Shown in pieces: positions 63,124 to 64,000 of a DNA stretch of 64,000 nucleotides. Positions within the stretch are counted from its first letter, which is position 1, and every line of letters starts with the position of its first letter. Location of the stretch: contig NZ_OY776414.1 of the NCBI RefSeq assembly GCF_963675585.1, positions 1,405,001 through 1,469,000 of the forward strand, in the 5' to 3' direction. The notes beneath the pieces were generated by a model. It did not search any database and had not been told where the DNA came from. It worked only from the letters and a program-made list of their open reading frames with translations. The stretch is from an uncultured Draconibacterium sp. GTDB taxonomy: Bacteria > Bacteroidota > Bacteroidia > Bacteroidales > Prolixibacteraceae. A program made the position numbers and the translations under genes.

Positions 63124-64000
63124 TTATTCTTGCTCTTTTATTCTTAATGCATAAATTGTTTTTGCCAACTCTTTCGAAAAATTGTAAAGCAACTGCTGAG
63201 CATTATTCATGGCGTACTCCAGGCTTAGTGGCCCATTTACCAGACTATAAACACCATCAAAAATATCGCTTGTAAAACTTTCAACTTTACCACCAATGGC
63301 AAAAACGGGTTTCCCATATTTTTTTGCACTTTTAGCAACAGCAAACGGCGCTTTATTGTTTAAGGTTTGCGAATCGATTTTCCCTTCGCCTGTAATAACA
63401 ATATCGGCCCATGAAACCTGTTCAGCAAAGTTTAATTGCTCCAAAACAAAATCGGCACCGGGTACAATTTCAGCATTTAAAAATCCCATTAGAGGCAAGG
63501 CCATTCCACCGGCAGCTCCTGTGCCTTCAATCGCTTTCAAATCATGTCCTGTTTTGTCCAAAATTACCTGAGCCCAATTTTCAAGTCCTTCTTCCAGAAT
63601 TGGTACCATTTCTTTGGTTGCTCCTTTTTGAGGACCAAATACATTGGCAGCTCCATTTTCGCCCAATAACGGATTATCTACGTCGCAAATAATTTTTATT
63701 GAAACTTCTTCTGAAATATCTGCAGACTTTACTGCGTGAATTTTACAAAGATTGGCTCCATTCCCGGCTAAAGTCGCTCCATCTTTATCTGAGAATACAA
63801 ATCCCAACGCTTCCATCATTCCCATTCCCCCATCAACAGTAGCGCTCCCACCAATGGCCAAATATATTTCAGTACACCCATTTTTTAAGGCATCGGCAAT
63901 AAGTTGCCCGGTACCATACGATGTAGCCACTAAAGGATCTAAATCGCTTGAACGTACTAATTTCATTCCGGAAGCATCGGCCATTTCAATGATTGCTTTT
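63124..64000 (-). CDS. Glycerate kinase (5' end beyond the window)
   Basis: At least 292 C-terminal residues of a GarK/GlxK-type glycerate kinase, which phosphorylates D-glycerate. Conserved segments are LVATSYGTGQLIADAL, YLAIGGSATVDGGMGMMEALG, NVFGPQKGA and the late VITGEGKIDSQTLNNKAP. The frame stays open to base 64000 (reading AIIEMADASG), so the N-terminal part is outside. It lies 29 bases upstream of the small TPR gene on the same strand. Confidence 0.93.
   Translation of the reverse strand, partial: KAIIEMADASGMKLVRSSDLDPLVATSYGTGQLIADALKNGCTEIYLAIGGSATVDGGMGMMEALGFVFSDKDGATLAGNGANLCKIHAVKSADISEEVSIKIICDVDNPLLGENGAANVFGPQKGATKEMVPILEEGLENWAQVILDKTGHDLKAIEGTGAAGGMALPLMGFLNAEIVPGADFVLEQLNFAEQVSWADIVITGEGKIDSQTLNNKAPFAVAKSAKKYGKPVFAIGGKVESFTSDIFDGVYSLVNGPLSLEYAMNNAQQLLYNFSKELAKTIYALRIKEQE

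Noticed and set aside
1-64000. tRNA, rRNA or CRISPR loci
   Set aside because: Intergenic stretches were read for T-loop-like sequences and regular spaced repeats; none was found by eye, though a covariance search was not possible.
1-64000. Defence island, prophage or secretion-system cluster
   Set aside because: No restriction, toxin-antitoxin, phage structural, transposase or integrase gene was recognised; the region is mainly core chromosome.

Overview
The window is chromosomal DNA from an AT-rich member of the Bacteroidota, most likely a free-living marine or sediment Bacteroidia (Marinilabiliales/Prolixibacteraceae-like; the family-level guess is inference). The reasons are: promoters with the Bacteroidota -7 element TAnnTTTG (recG, rpmB, mnmE, fabG and others); families largely typical of this phylum (DUF5916, DUF2795, DUF4252, DUF4295, biosynthetic arginine decarboxylase of the Bacteroidota type, SecA of about 1100 residues); an RNA-binding RRM protein with an RGG tail; and polymer-degrading enzymes (GH3, sulfatase, GHL10-like). 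No rRNA, tRNA, CRISPR array, prophage or transposase gene was found. Most of the window is ordinary core genome.

Layout. 0-7 kb: end of a membrane protein, a DUF5916 outer-membrane protein, a subtilase lipoprotein and a GH3 beta-xylosidase/glucosidase. 7-20 kb: DUF2795, cobalamin adenosyltransferase, an orphan LolD/MacB-type ATPase, recG, D-amino-acid transaminase, a tightly coupled RRM/cold-shock pair with a long leader, a SpoIIE-type phosphatase, a PfkB kinase, fabG, a sirtuin, DUF4422 and mnmE. 20-24 kb: a redox-flavoured minus-strand group (glutathione peroxidase, hemerythrin protein, LuxR regulator with a degenerate receiver, porin, FMN-binding protein). 24-32 kb: envelope/osmotic genes, DUF432-MscS facing MscS-DUF389, then GNAT-nitrilase, CorA and arginine decarboxylase; two of these genes carry single-base homopolymer frameshifts. 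32-43 kb: a stand-alone RecA-like helicase domain, GHL10-like hydrolase, Na/Pi cotransporter, sulfatase, DUF4252, an S9 peptidase, TruC and MsrB.

42.98-43.97 kb is the only clearly accessory stretch: no convincing gene, a 233-bp segment of 52% G+C bounded by an 8-bp inverted repeat, several hairpins and an intrinsic terminator that belongs to no gene, so a small RNA is possible. 44-50 kb: DUF134, aroC, a Cys-tailed SlyD, lgt and secA. 50.6-52.5 kb: a small CxxC protein and two tandem paralogous secreted proteins of unknown function with a shared upstream box. 52-58 kb: nitroreductase, aminotransferase, a SIS protein beside a fructosamine kinase (possible Amadori-product handling) and a BvgS-like hybrid kinase. 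58-64 kb: DksA-like, ftsY, DUF4295-rpmG-rpmB, a 1-Cys peroxiredoxin, two TPR proteins and a glycerate kinase cut by the window end.

I did not find a strong candidate for a wholly new defence or mobile system. The best leads are the tandem secreted paralogs with their conserved upstream box, the orphan-terminator RNA candidate and GC-rich element at 43.2-44.0 kb, the perfect palindromes at 21,993 and 32,299, and the hemerythrin/LuxR/porin/FMN cluster.
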